This document shows, in pieces, positions 42,228 through 51,741 of a DNA stretch of 64,000 nt. This DNA is from Pseudonocardia sp. ICBG1293. GTDB lineage: Bacteria > Actinomycetota > Actinomycetes > Mycobacteriales > Pseudonocardiaceae. Both the position numbers and the translations under genes were made by a program. The stretch spans positions 1 through 64,000 of the forward strand of contig NZ_JAHLEL010000014.1 of assembly GCF_020131355.1 (NCBI RefSeq). The letters run 5' to 3'. Numbering within the stretch: position 1 is the stretch's first letter; each line of letters begins with the position of its first letter. Under the pieces are notes generated by a model. It was not told the DNA's origin and did not search any database. It saw nothing but the letters and a program-made list of their open reading frames with translations.

Positions 42228-44069
42228 GTGACCTCTCCCGCCCCGCTCCACCCCGTCGTCGACGCCGTCACCCGGCGGGTGGTCGCCCGCTCGGCCACCA
42301 CCCGGGCCGCCTACCTCGAGCGCGTGCGCGCCGCCGCCGCGGCGGGGCCCGCCGCGGGACCCGGCCGCGCCGACCTCGGCTGCGCCAACCTCGCCCACGG
42401 CGTCGCCGCGTGCGGGCCGGACAAGCTGACGCTCACCGCGTCGCCCGCCCGCAACATCGGCATCGTCACCGCCTACAACGACATGCTCTCGGCGCACCAG
42501 CCGTTCGAGACCTACCCCGCGCGGATCAAGGCGGCGGCGCGCGCGGCGGGCGGGGTCGCCCAGGTCGCCGGCGGGGTCCCCGCCATGTGCGACGGCATCA
42601 CCCAGGGCCGGGCCGGCATGGAGCTGTCGCTGTTCTCCCGCGACGTGATCGCGATGTCCACCGCGATCGCCCTGAGCCACGACATGTTCGACGCCGCCGT
42701 CCTGCTCGGGGTGTGCGACAAGATCGTCCCCGGCCTGGTGATGGGCGCGCTGTCGTTCGGGCACCTGCCGGTGCTGCTCGCCCCGGCGGGCCCGATGACC
42801 TCCGGGCTGCCGAACAAGGAGAAGGCCCGGGTGCGGCAGGCGTTCGCCGCGGGCGAGGCCGACCGCGCAGAGCTGCTGGAGGCGGAGTCGGCCAGCTACC
42901 ACGGCCCCGGCACCTGCACCTTCTTCGGCACCGCGAACTCCAACCAGCTGCTGATGGAGGTCATGGGCCTGCACCTGCCGGGGTCGTCGTTCGTCAACCC
43001 CGGCACCGCGCTGCGCGACGCCCTGACCGACGACGTCGCCCGCCGCGCGCTCGCCGCCGCGGGCGACCCGGACAAGGCGATGGGCGCGGTCGTCGACGAG
43101 AAGGCGGTGGTCAACGGGATCGTCGCGCTGCTGGCCACCGGTGGCTCCACCAACCACACGATGCACCTTGTCGCGATGGCCGCCGCCGCGGGCGTGCAGA
43201 TCACCTGGGACGACTTCTCGGACCTGTCCGCGGTCGTGCCGCTGCTGGCCCGGATCTACCCCAACGGCACGGCGGACGTGAACCACTTCCACGCCGCCGG
43301 CGGGATGCAGCTGCTCATCCGCGAGCTGCTCGACCACGGCCTGGCCCACGACGACGTCCGCACCGTCGATGGCCCCGGCCTGCGCCGCTACACCCGCGAG
43401 CCCTTCCTCGACGGGGACACCCTCGTCTGGCGTGAGGGCACCACCGAGAGCCTGGACAAGTCGGTGCTGCGCTCGGTCGCCGACCCGTTCTCCCCGGACG
43501 GCGGGCTGCGCGTGCTGCACGGCAACCTGGGCCGTTCGGTGGTCAAGACCTCCGCCGTCGAGCCCGACCACCGCGTCGTCGAGGCCCCGGCCATGGTGTT
43601 CGAGGACCAGGACGCCCTGCTGGCCGCGTTCGCCGCGGGTGAGCTCGACGGGCGCGACCTGGTCGCGGTCGTCCGGTACCAGGGTCCGCGCGCCAACGGG
43701 ATGCCCGAGCTGCACAAGCTGACCCCCGCGCTGGGGCTGCTGCAGGACCGCGGTCACCAGGTCGCGATCGTCACCGACGGCCGGATGTCCGGCGCCTCGG
43801 GCAAGGTCCCCGCCGCGCTGCACGTCACCCCCGAGGCCGCGCAGGGCGGACCGCTGCAGAAGGTCCGCGACGGTGACCCGGTGCGCCTGGACACCCTGAA
43901 CGGCACCCTGTCCCTGCTGGTCGACGCCGACGAGTTCGACGCCCGCGAGCCCGTCCGGCCCGCGGGCGCGTCCGGCCCGACCACCGGCACCGGGCGCGAG
44001 CTGTTCGCCGCGTTCCGGGCCGCGGTCGGCCCCGCCGACACCGGCGCGACCGTCGCCCTGCCCCACTGA
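42228..44069 (+). CDS. edd: 6-phosphogluconate dehydratase
   Basis: The 613-residue IlvD/Edd-family Fe-S dehydratase reads [76 protein letters not shown] and [14 protein letters not shown], with cluster cysteines in CDGITQG, CDKIVPG and [25 protein letters not shown] near the C-terminus is the family end motif. It makes KDPG from 6-phosphogluconate. GTG start after GGAGA; eda follows 23 bases later. Confidence 0.95.
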   Translation: MTSPAPLHPVVDAVTRRVVARSATTRAAYLERVRAAAAAGPAAGPGRADLGCANLAHGVAACGPDKLTLTASPARNIGIVTAYNDMLSAHQPFETYPARIKAAARAAGGVAQVAGGVPAMCDGITQGRAGMELSLFSRDVIAMSTAIALSHDMFDAAVLLGVCDKIVPGLVMGALSFGHLPVLLAPAGPMTSGLPNKEKARVRQAFAAGEADRAELLEAESASYHGPGTCTFFGTANSNQLLMEVMGLHLPGSSFVNPGTALRDALTDDVARRALAAAGDPDKAMGAVVDEKAVVNGIVALLATGGSTNHTMHLVAMAAAAGVQITWDDFSDLSAVVPLLARIYPNGTADVNHFHAAGGMQLLIRELLDHGLAHDDVRTVDGPGLRRYTREPFLDGDTLVWREGTTESLDKSVLRSVADPFSPDGGLRVLHGNLGRSVVKTSAVEPDHRVVEAPAMVFEDQDALLAAFAAGELDGRDLVAVVRYQGPRANGMPELHKLTPALGLLQDRGHQVAIVTDGRMSGASGKVPAALHVTPEAAQGGPLQKVRDGDPVRLDTLNGTLSLLVDADEFDAREPVRPAGASGPTTGTGRELFAAFRAAVGPADTGATVALPH

Positions 44070-44092
44070 GCCCGTCCCGTCCGAGAGGAACC

Positions 44093-44710
44093 ATGAGCGA
44101 GAAGCTGCTGGAGCTGGCCCCCGTCGTCCCCGTCGTCGTGCTGCACGACGCCGCGACGGCCGTCCCGCTCGCCCGTGCCCTGGTGGACGGCGGGCTGCCG
44201 GTCATCGAGGTGACCCTGCGGACCCCGGCCGCGCTCGAGGCCGTCCGCCGGATCGCGGCCGAGGTGCCCGACGCGGTCGTCGGCACCGGGACCGTCCGCA
44301 CCCCCGACGACGTGCGCCGGTCGGTCGAGGCGGGTGCCCGCTTCCTCGTCAGCCCGGGCGCGACGCCCCGGCTGCTCGACGCGATGGAGGACTCCGGGCT
44401 GGACTTCCTCCCCGGCACCGCGACGATCTCGGAGATGATGGCCGTCGCCGAGCGCGGGCACACCGCCTGCAAGTTCTTCCCGGCCGAGGCCGCGGGCGGG
44501 CGCCCGTTCCTGAAGTCGGTCGCCGGGCCGCTGCCGGACCTCCGGTTCTGCCCGACCGGGGGGATCACCGTCGACTCGGCACCGGGCTACCTGGCCCTGC
44601 CCACCGTCCCCTGCGTCGGGGGCTCCTGGCTCACCCCGGCCGACGCCGTCGCCGCGGGGGAGTTCGACCGGATCCGCGGCCTCGCCGCGGCCGCCGCCGC
44701 GCTGGGCTGA
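44093..44710 (+). CDS. eda: KDPG aldolase
   Basis: A 205-residue class I aldolase: PVIEVTLRTPAALEA (Glu39 general acid/base), VGTGTVRTPDD, FLVSPGATPRLLD, and the Schiff-base motif CKFFPAE with Lys127. It splits KDPG into pyruvate and glyceraldehyde-3-phosphate, completing the Entner-Doudoroff branch with edd and zwf. ATG preceded by GAGAGGAACC; co-transcription with edd is likely. Confidence 0.95.
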   Translation: MSEKLLELAPVVPVVVLHDAATAVPLARALVDGGLPVIEVTLRTPAALEAVRRIAAEVPDAVVGTGTVRTPDDVRRSVEAGARFLVSPGATPRLLDAMEDSGLDFLPGTATISEMMAVAERGHTACKFFPAEAAGGRPFLKSVAGPLPDLRFCPTGGITVDSAPGYLALPTVPCVGGSWLTPADAVAAGEFDRIRGLAAAAAALG

Positions 44711-45024
44711 CGGCGCGGGCCCACGGGCACGGCCCCGGCTGCCGCCACGGCCGGCCGGAGGCGGAGCAGGGTCGGCGCCCACCCGGCGATCTCGCTCATC
44801 GCGTCGCCGTGCGCCAGCGGTGACACCGACGGGCCGGGGCCCGACGCGATCCCGATGCCCGGGGACGGCACGAGGGGGCCGCCCCCGGGAGTCCGGTGCG
44901 GGAGGTGGCGAGCGCCTCGAACGGGCTGACGCGGGGGCCCGGGACCGTTAAGGTCTCTTCCGGTGTGCCGGGAAGTCTGGTCGGCGAGCGATGCCCCCTG
45001 CCCTCCCGACCTGACCGGAGCCCC
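44711..45024. other. Intergenic region without a recognisable gene
   Basis: GC-rich, partly self-complementary sequence follows eda (several CGGCC/GGCCG pairings around 44730-44760) and could terminate edd-eda. On the minus strand a short frame around 44700-44830 looks faintly protein-like (MSEIAGWAPTLLRLR) but runs antisense into eda. Near the right end TTAAGGTC may belong to the nhaA promoter. Nothing firmer is seen. Confidence 0.35.
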
Positions 45025-46344
45025 GTGAACACCACCCCCGCCCCCCGCCGCCTGTTCTCCCGCGGTTCGTGGGCACAGGCCCGTCGCGTCGCCGACGTGC
45101 TGCGCACCGAGACCGTCGGCGGCGTCCTGCTCGTCATCGCGGCCGTGGCCGCGCTGCTGTTCGCCAACTCGCCCTGGCGCGACGCCTACACCGCGCTCGC
45201 CGGGGTCACCGTCGGCCCCGCCGCGCTGCACCTGGACCTGTCGCTGGCCACCTGGGCCGCGGACGGCCTGCTGGCCGTGTTCTTCTTCGTCGTCGGGCTG
45301 GAGCTCAAGCGCGAGTTCCTGGCCGGGGACCTGCGCGACCCGCGGACGGCGCTGCTACCGGTCGCGGCGGCCGTCGGCGGGATGACCGTGCCCGCCCTGA
45401 TCTACGTCGCGGTGAACCTGGCGAACCCCGACGCCCTGGTCGGCTGGGCGATCCCGACGGCCACCGACATCGCGTTCGCGCTCGCGGTGCTGGCGGTGAT
45501 CGGGACCCACCTGCCTGCCGCGCTGCGGACCTTCCTGCTGACCCTCGCTGTCGTCGACGACCTGCTCGCCATCACGATCATCGCGGTCTTCTACACCGAC
45601 CGGCTGTCGGTGCCCGCCCTGCTCGGCGCCCTCGTCCCGCTGGCGCTGTTCACCCTCGCGGTGCAGCGCGGGATCCGCTCCTGGTGGGTGCTGCTGCCGC
45701 TCGCCGCGATCACCTGGGTGCTCGTGCACGAGTCCGGCGTGCACGCCACGGTCGCAGGGGTGCTGCTCGGCTTCGCGGTGCCGGTCCTGGGGCGGCGCCG
45801 GGTGCACGGGGTGTCGCTGTCCGAGCACTTCGAGCACAGCTGGCGCCCGCTGTCGGCCGGGTTCGCGGTGCCGGTGTTCGCGTTCTTCGCCGCCGGAGTC
45901 ACGGTGGTCGGCGGCGACGGTGACGGCGGCGGGTTCGGCGCGGCCCTGGTCGACACCGTCACCCTCGGCATCGTCGCCGGCCTGGTCGTCGGCAAGACCG
46001 TGGGCGTGCTCGGCGCGACCTGGCTGGTGCAGCGGTTCACCCGGGCCGAGCTGTCGGACGACCTGTCCTGGTGGGACCTGCTCGGTCTCGCCCAGCTCGC
46101 CGGGATCGGGTTCACCGTGTCGCTGCTGGTCGGCGAGCTGGCCTTCGGCGCCGGGAGACCGCAGGACGACCACGTCAAGATCGGGGTGCTGTGCGGATCG
46201 CTGCTCGCGGCGCTACTGGCGACGGTGGTCCTGCGCGCCCGCAACGCCCACTACCGGCGGATCGAGCAGACCGAGACGCGCGACGACGACGGTGACGGGG
46301 TGCCGGACGTGTACCAGCAGGGCGGCCCCCGCCGGGACGGGTGA
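45025..46344 (+). CDS. nhaA: Na+/H+ antiporter NhaA with acidic DxDGD tail
   Basis: A 439-residue NhaA with 11-12 membrane segments. [39 protein letters not shown] and [20 protein letters not shown] are signature blocks; Asp178-Asp179 correspond to the ion-binding pair of E. coli NhaA. It exports Na+ in exchange for protons. GTG 45025 follows GGAG by 4 bases. The cytoplasmic C-terminus has DDDGDGVPD (residues about 420-428), a calcium-binding-loop-like motif usually found in extracellular proteins. Confidence 0.92.
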   Translation: MNTTPAPRRLFSRGSWAQARRVADVLRTETVGGVLLVIAAVAALLFANSPWRDAYTALAGVTVGPAALHLDLSLATWAADGLLAVFFFVVGLELKREFLAGDLRDPRTALLPVAAAVGGMTVPALIYVAVNLANPDALVGWAIPTATDIAFALAVLAVIGTHLPAALRTFLLTLAVVDDLLAITIIAVFYTDRLSVPALLGALVPLALFTLAVQRGIRSWWVLLPLAAITWVLVHESGVHATVAGVLLGFAVPVLGRRRVHGVSLSEHFEHSWRPLSAGFAVPVFAFFAAGVTVVGGDGDGGGFGAALVDTVTLGIVAGLVVGKTVGVLGATWLVQRFTRAELSDDLSWWDLLGLAQLAGIGFTVSLLVGELAFGAGRPQDDHVKIGVLCGSLLAALLATVVLRARNAHYRRIEQTETRDDDGDGVPDVYQQGGPRRDG

Positions 46345-46352
46345 GCGCCGGG

Positions 46353-46580
46353 TCAGCGGTGGTCGGCGCGGGCCGCGGCGTGCCGCACCGCGGCCGGGGA
46401 CAGGCCGCGACGGCCCCGGTCCCAGTCACCGGTGTCCGGGCGGGCGCACGGCAGGGCGTGCACGAAGCTGCGTGCGGGGCCGCCGTCGGGGGCCGTCCCG
46501 CCGTGGGTGCGTACCCGCAGGGGCTCGGACGCCGGGTCGATCGGGTTCAGGCAGCGCTCGCACAGCGCGTCGCGGATCAC
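46353..46580 (-). CDS. Small CxxC protein, copy 2
   Basis: A 75-residue protein starting MIRDALCERCLNPIDPASEPLRVRTHGG. The CERC pair, with later Cys and His residues, suggests a small zinc site or redox pair. The GTG overlaps the stop of the preceding paralogue (GTGA), and the stop is 8 bases from the nhaA stop. Function unknown; similarity to copy 1 is limited to the first 25 residues. Confidence 0.65.
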   Translation of the reverse strand: MIRDALCERCLNPIDPASEPLRVRTHGGTAPDGGPARSFVHALPCARPDTGDWDRGRRGLSPAAVRHAAARADHR

Positions 46581-46759
46581 GCCGCCCGCCGCTCGGCCGG
46601 GGCGACGGTGCCGGCGGGGACGCAGGCGGCGACGTGCACGACGGCCTCGCGCCAGGTCACCTCTCCCGCCGCGTCGGCCGACGCGATGTGGGACAACCGG
46701 TAGACGCGTTCGGTCGCGGTGTCGACGGGTGCGAAGCAGCGTTCGCAGAGCTGGATCAT
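46577..46759 (-). CDS. Small CxxC protein, copy 1
   Basis: A 60-residue protein, MIQLCERCFAPVDTATERVYRLSH at the N-terminus and ATTWREAVVHVA-like sequence later (EVTWREAVVHVAACVPAG). It shares the LCERC..P(I/V)D pattern with the downstream gene, implying tandem duplication. GAGGTCGAG precedes the ATG. Probably a tiny zinc-binding protein; partner unknown. Confidence 0.65.
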   Translation of the reverse strand: MIQLCERCFAPVDTATERVYRLSHIASADAAGEVTWREAVVHVAACVPAGTVAPAERRAA

Positions 46760-46982
46760 CGGGCTCGACCTCGCGCCTCTCTCTCGGGACCGGACGGCCA
46801 GCATCCACCCACCGGTCGTCGTCCGGACACCGGAACGTGACCGGTGCCGCTGTGTGGTCCACCCCACCTGACCTGCGGTGCCGCCATCGGTGAGCGGGCG
46901 GGCGGTGTCGCGGCGGGGAACCGACGGGGCACCGCCCTAGACTCGGCGGTCCCCGTTCCCCGACCGCTCCGGGAGTTGTTCC

Positions 46983-48200
46983 GTGCGCTTCGTGCACGCC
47001 GCCGACCTGCACCTCGACAGCCCGTTGCGCGGGCTGTCGAGGCTCGGCGACTCCGAGCTCGCCGCGACGCTGCGCGCGGCGACCCGACGGGCCTGCGAGA
47101 ACCTCGTGGACGCGGTCGTCGACTCCCGGGCCGAGGCGCTGGTGCTGCCCGGCGACGTGTACGACGGCGACTGGAAGGACTACGCGACCGGCGCGTTCTT
47201 CGTCCGCCAGCTGTCCCGGCTGCACGACGAGGGCATCCCGGTGTTCCTCATCAGCGGCAACCACGACGCCGAGTCCGAGATCACCCGGTCGCTGCGGCTC
47301 CCGCCCAACACCCACCGGCTGTCGGTGGACGCGCCCGAGACCGTGGTCGACGAGGACCGCGGCCTGGCCGTGCACGGCCAGGGCTTCGCCCGCCGCGCCG
47401 TGCTGGAGAACCTCGTCCCCGCCTACCCCGACCGGATCCCCGGCCTGGTCAACGTGGGGATGCTGCACACCTCGGTGCAGGGCGACGACCGGCACGACAC
47501 CTACGCCCCCTGCCGCCCGGAGGACCTGTCCGGGTGCGGCTACGAGTACTTCGCCCTCGGCCACGTGCACGAGCAGCGCGCGGTCTGCGAGGGCCCGCAC
47601 CCGGCCTGGTTCTCCGGGAACCTGCAGGGCCGCCACCCGCAGGAGCGCGGCGCCAAGGGGGCCCTGCTCGTCGACGCGACCCCCGGCCGGTGGGCGGCGG
47701 TCACCCCGCTGGTGCTCGACGTCGCCCGCTGGGAGCTCGTCGAGGTCGACATCACCGGTCTCGGCGGAGCCGACGAGGTGTACGAGGCCGCGCTGCGCGA
47801 GCGCTGCGCCGCCGCCGCGCCGCGCGCCGTCGTCGCCCAGGTGACGCTGTACGGCGCCGGGGCCGCCGCCGCGGACCTCACCTCCGCCGAGGGGGTCCGC
47901 ACCGAGCTGGAGCTGCTCGCGGAGCGCTGCGGCGCGGTCCTGGAGAAGGTCCGCAACCGCACCCGCCCACCCGCCGGGGCGCTCGCGGTCGACCCGGAGC
48001 TGACGGCGGCCGTGTCGGCCGCCGCGGCCGGTCTCGCCGCCGAACCCGACCGCATCCGCGAGCTGGCCGCCCCGCTGGAGCGCGAGGTCGGCCGGCGGCT
48101 GCGCGAGGCGGGCCTGCTGGACCTGCGCGACGACGAGCGCCTCGCCGCGCTGGCCCGCCAGGCCGAGCAGCAGCTGCTGGCCCGGATGGCCGGGTCGTGA
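46983..48200 (+). CDS. SbcD/Mre11-like DNA repair nuclease (YhaO type)
   Basis: The 405-residue metallophosphoesterase has every metal motif of the Mre11 group: FVHAADLHLDSPL, LVLPGDVYDGDWKD, FLISGNHDAES, VGMLHTSVQG and FALGHVHEQ. A C-terminal helical part (to 405) would contact its partner ATPase. GTG 46983 lies 8 bases after GGGAG; TAGACT at about 46936 may be the -10. It overlaps the ATPase gene by GTGA, so the two form a nuclease-ATPase complex like SbcCD or YhaO-YhaN. Confidence 0.9.
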   Translation: MRFVHAADLHLDSPLRGLSRLGDSELAATLRAATRRACENLVDAVVDSRAEALVLPGDVYDGDWKDYATGAFFVRQLSRLHDEGIPVFLISGNHDAESEITRSLRLPPNTHRLSVDAPETVVDEDRGLAVHGQGFARRAVLENLVPAYPDRIPGLVNVGMLHTSVQGDDRHDTYAPCRPEDLSGCGYEYFALGHVHEQRAVCEGPHPAWFSGNLQGRHPQERGAKGALLVDATPGRWAAVTPLVLDVARWELVEVDITGLGGADEVYEAALRERCAAAAPRAVVAQVTLYGAGAAAADLTSAEGVRTELELLAERCGAVLEKVRNRTRPPAGALAVDPELTAAVSAAAAGLAAEPDRIRELAAPLEREVGRRLREAGLLDLRDDERLAALARQAEQQLLARMAGS

Positions 48201-51200
48201 CCGCCACCGCGCGGCTGCGCACGCTGGTCCTGGAGCGCTACGGCGCCTACGAGGGGCGCGAGCTCACCCTGGGTACGGGCCTGACGATCGTGTCCGGGCC
48301 CAACGAGGCGGGCAAGACCACCCTGCTCGACGCCCTGTCGGACCTGCTGTGGGGGATGCCCCGCCCGGTGCGCCACGCCTACGCGGTCGGCCCGTCCCGG
48401 CTCGCCGTCTCCGCCCGGGTCGACGGCGACGGCGGGACGAGCGTGCTGCGCCGCACCACCCGCGGTCTGCACGACGACACCGGCGCCGTCGCGGACCCGC
48501 CGTGGGGCGAGTCCGGCGCCGACGCCCGGCGGCGCTGGCGGGAGGGCTTCGGGCTGGGGCACGAGGAGCTGCGCGAGGGCGGCCGGGCGCTGTGCTCCGG
48601 TGCGGGCGACCTCGCCGAGCTGGTGTTCACCGCCCGCAGCGGCCGGGACGCCCGGGCGCTGATCGCCGCCCTGGACGCCGAGGCCGACGCCCTGTTCAAG
48701 GACCACCGGGGCAACCGCTCGGTGGAGGTGCGGGCCGCGTTCGCCCGCTTCACCGAGACCGAGAAGGCCGTGGGGGAGCGGGTGTCGCGGGCCGGGGAGG
48801 TCACCGCGCTGGCCGAGGAGATCGCCCGGCTGGAGCGCCGTGCCGCGGAGCTGACCCGGACCCGTCGCGGGGCGGCGGGGGCGGCCGGGGCCGCCCGGCA
48901 GGCCGTGCGCGGCCAGGATCCGGCGCGGGAGCTGGCGGAGCTGCGGGCCGAGCGCGCCGCGCTGTGCGCCACCGGCGCCGCCCTGGACGCGGCCTCGCTG
49001 GAGGAGTACACCCGCGCGACCGCCGCGCTGGCCGAGGCCGAGACTGCGCGCGACGAGCACCGCGCCACCGCCGACGCGCTGCGGGCCCGCCGCGCCGAGC
49101 TCGACCTCGACGAGGACCTGCTCGCCGACGCCACCCGGGTCCGCGAGCTGGAGTCCGCCGCGCAGGCCCGTCGCGCCGACGCCGAACGGGCGGCCCGGCT
49201 GCGCGCCGACGCCGCCGAGGCCCATCGCCGGGCCGAGACCGCACTGGCCGGTCTGGTCGCCGACGACGGGCGCAGCGCCGCCGACCGCCTCGCCGCGGTC
49301 CACCTGCCCAGCGACCGCGCCCGTGACCTCGACGAGCACGCCCGCCGGCTCACCGAGGCACTGGCCGAGCAGAGCCGCGCGGAGCGGCTGCACGCCGCCG
49401 CGCTCGCCGAGGTCCGCGAGGTGGCCGACGTGCCCGGCGGTCTCGACGCCGACCGGGTCGCCGAGGTCCGACGGGCGATCGAGGCCGAGGGCTCGGCGGC
49501 GGCGCTGTGCCGGACCGCGGTCGCCGACCGGGACCTCGCCCGCGCCCGGCGGGCCGAGGCGCTCGCCGCGGCCGGTCACCGCGAGACCCGCGGTGACCGG
49601 GGCGTGCTGGCCCCGCCCCGGCGGGAGGTGCGGGAGCTGCGGGCCGCACTGCGCGCCGCGGAGTCCGACCAGCGCGGCGCCGAGCGGGCCGCCGCGGACG
49701 CCGCGGACCGCGCGCACCGGGCCCGGGCCGCCCGCGACGGGGTGGCCGCGGACGGCCGCCCGGTGGGCGCGGAGGCGCTGGCCGCCGCCCGCGCCGCCCG
49801 CGACACCGCGCTGGAACGGCTGCTCACCGCGGGCCCCGAGGGCGCCGCCGCGGCCGCGGGGAAGCTGTCCGCCGCGCTCGCCGGGGCCGACCGGGTCGCC
49901 GACGACATGATCGCCTCCGCGGACCGGGTCGCCGAGCTCGCCCACCGCGACGCCGAGCTCGACACCGCCGACGCCGACGCCGCCCGCACCGCCGTCGCCG
50001 CCACCGCCGCCGGTGAGCGCACGGCCGCCGCGGCCGCCGCGTGGGCGACGCTGTGGCGCACGCACGGCGTCGCCGTCCCGAAGCCCGACGACGCCGACGC
50101 GGTCGTCTCCGCGCTGACCGAGGCCGCCCGCGCCGAGAGCGACGCCGCCCGCGCCGACGAGCGCCTCGCCCGCCTGCGCGACCAGGCCGAGGTGCAGGAA
50201 CGGGCGCTGGGCTCGGCGCTCGCCGCGGCCGGACGCCCGCGCGACGGCGCCCCGCTGGACGTGCTGCTCGTCGCCGCGGCGGACCTGGCCACCGAGGCCG
50301 AGCACGCCCGGGACCGGCGGGTGCTGCTGGCCCGGCTGCGCAGCGAGGCCGAGCGCGCCGGGGGTGCCGCCGACGCCGCCCGCCACGAGCGCGAGCTGGC
50401 CGCCCAGCGCTGGCGGTTCGCGCTGCGGGGCGCCGGCCTGCCCACCGACCTGGAGCCCGCCGGCTGGGACACCCGTCGCGACACCGTTGCCGACGCGCGC
50501 ACCGCGGGCGCACTCGCCCGTGAGGACGACGACCAGGCCCGCCGGCTCGAGCGTGCCGTCGCCGCCCACGGCCGGGCCGTCGTCGCGCTGGTCGAGCGGC
50601 ACCTGGAGCCCTCCCCGACCGGTACCGCCGCGGTGGACCGGCTCGGCGAGCTGGCCGACCGGGTCCGCGAGGTCACCAAGTCCGCGGTGTCGGCGGGCCA
50701 TCTCGACGACGGCATCGCCGCCGCCGAGGACGAGGCGGCCCGCGCCGCCCGCGCGGCCACCGGGGCCACCGCGGTGCTGGACCGGCTCGCCGTCGAGCTG
50801 GCGCTGACCGAGGCCCCGGAGCCGGGTGGGCTGGAGGCCGCGGCGCGGCGGGGCAGCCACGTCGCCGGGCTGGACACCCGGATCGCCGAGCAGGAACGCC
50901 TGCTCGCCGCCGCGGCCCCCGACCTCGACGCCACCGAGCTGGTCGCGGCCGCCCCCGACACCGAGCCGGGCGCGCTCGCCGAGGCACTCGACCGGGCCGA
51001 GGCGCACGAGCGCGACCTCGGCGCGGTGCAGGACGAGGTGCGCGAACAGCTGGGCGGGCTGCGGGCCCGGCGCCGGGAGCTGGAGGAGGCGCAGGGTGCG
51101 GCCGAGCTCCACGCCCGCGCCCAGTCCGAGCTCGCCGGGGTCGCCGACGCCGCGGAGCGCTACCTGGTGCTGCACCTGCAGCGCGAGATCCTGCGCCGCG

Positions 51201-51715
51201 AGCTGGAGGCCTACGAACGCAGCCACGCCTCCCCGTTGCTGGTCCGTGCCGGCGTGCTGCTCGAACGTCTCACCGGCGGCCGGTTCGTCGCGCTGCGGCC
51301 CCCGGGCGAGGCGGGCGGTACCGGCCGCAGCCTGGTCGCGGTCCGCGCCGACGGGGAGGAGCTCGCCCCGGCCCGGCTGTCGGAGGGCACCGCCTACCAG
51401 GTCCACCTCGCGCTGCGCCTGGCCGGGATCGAGCAGCTGCAGGCCGACCGGGTCGCCGCCGGGCTGCCCACGGTGCCGGTCGTGTTCGACGACGTCCTGA
51501 TGACCTTCGACGACGAGCGCGGCGCCGCCGCCGTCGCCGTCCTGGGGGAGCTGGCCGCCACCGCCCAGGTCCTGCTGTTCACCCACCACGAGCACGTCGT
51601 CGGCCTGGCCCGCGACGCCGGTGTCACGTTCACCGTCGCCGAGCTGGGCCCGCCCGCCCCGGTCGAGGTCGTCGGTGACGCCGACACCGCCCGGGCCACC
51701 CCGCTGGCCGGCTGA
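48197..51715 (+). CDS. SMC-like AAA ATPase (YhaN/SbcC type)
   Basis: A 1172-residue protein with an N-terminal ATPase half (LVLERYGAYEGRELTLGTGL, Walker A GPNEAGKTT at 34-42), an Ala/Arg/Glu-rich coiled-coil middle of about 850 residues, and a C-terminal half with the signature region RLSEGTAYQVHLALRLAG and Walker B PVVFDDVLMTFDDERG. No CxxC zinc hook is evident in the middle, which favours the YhaN type over SbcC/Rad50. It partners the overlapping SbcD-like nuclease in processing DNA ends. Confidence 0.9.
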   Translation: MTATARLRTLVLERYGAYEGRELTLGTGLTIVSGPNEAGKTTLLDALSDLLWGMPRPVRHAYAVGPSRLAVSARVDGDGGTSVLRRTTRGLHDDTGAVADPPWGESGADARRRWREGFGLGHEELREGGRALCSGAGDLAELVFTARSGRDARALIAALDAEADALFKDHRGNRSVEVRAAFARFTETEKAVGERVSRAGEVTALAEEIARLERRAAELTRTRRGAAGAAGAARQAVRGQDPARELAELRAERAALCATGAALDAASLEEYTRATAALAEAETARDEHRATADALRARRAELDLDEDLLADATRVRELESAAQARRADAERAARLRADAAEAHRRAETALAGLVADDGRSAADRLAAVHLPSDRARDLDEHARRLTEALAEQSRAERLHAAALAEVREVADVPGGLDADRVAEVRRAIEAEGSAAALCRTAVADRDLARARRAEALAAAGHRETRGDRGVLAPPRREVRELRAALRAAESDQRGAERAAADAADRAHRARAARDGVAADGRPVGAEALAAARAARDTALERLLTAGPEGAAAAAGKLSAALAGADRVADDMIASADRVAELAHRDAELDTADADAARTAVAATAAGERTAAAAAAWATLWRTHGVAVPKPDDADAVVSALTEAARAESDAARADERLARLRDQAEVQERALGSALAAAGRPRDGAPLDVLLVAAADLATEAEHARDRRVLLARLRSEAERAGGAADAARHERELAAQRWRFALRGAGLPTDLEPAGWDTRRDTVADARTAGALAREDDDQARRLERAVAAHGRAVVALVERHLEPSPTGTAAVDRLGELADRVREVTKSAVSAGHLDDGIAAAEDEAARAARAATGATAVLDRLAVELALTEAPEPGGLEAAARRGSHVAGLDTRIAEQERLLAAAAPDLDATELVAAAPDTEPGALAEALDRAEAHERDLGAVQDEVREQLGGLRARRRELEEAQGAAELHARAQSELAGVADAAERYLVLHLQREILRRELEAYERSHASPLLVRAGVLLERLTGGRFVALRPPGEAGGTGRSLVAVRADGEELAPARLSEGTAYQVHLALRLAGIEQLQADRVAAGLPTVPVVFDDVLMTFDDERGAAAVAVLGELAATAQVLLFTHHEHVVGLARDAGVTFTVAELGPPAPVEVVGDADTARATPLAG

Positions 51716-51741
51716 GCGGCCCGGTCGCGGAGACTGCTCGG

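Noticed and set aside
44700..44830. Short minus-strand protein-like frame after eda
   Set aside because: It has no ribosome site or motif and continues antisense through eda, so it is treated as a mirror frame.
47540..51595. A 1351-codon open frame opposite the SMC-like ATPase
   Set aside because: It is the GC-skew mirror of a strongly coding plus-strand gene with Walker motifs; the antisense product is low-complexity Gly/Arg/Val sequence.
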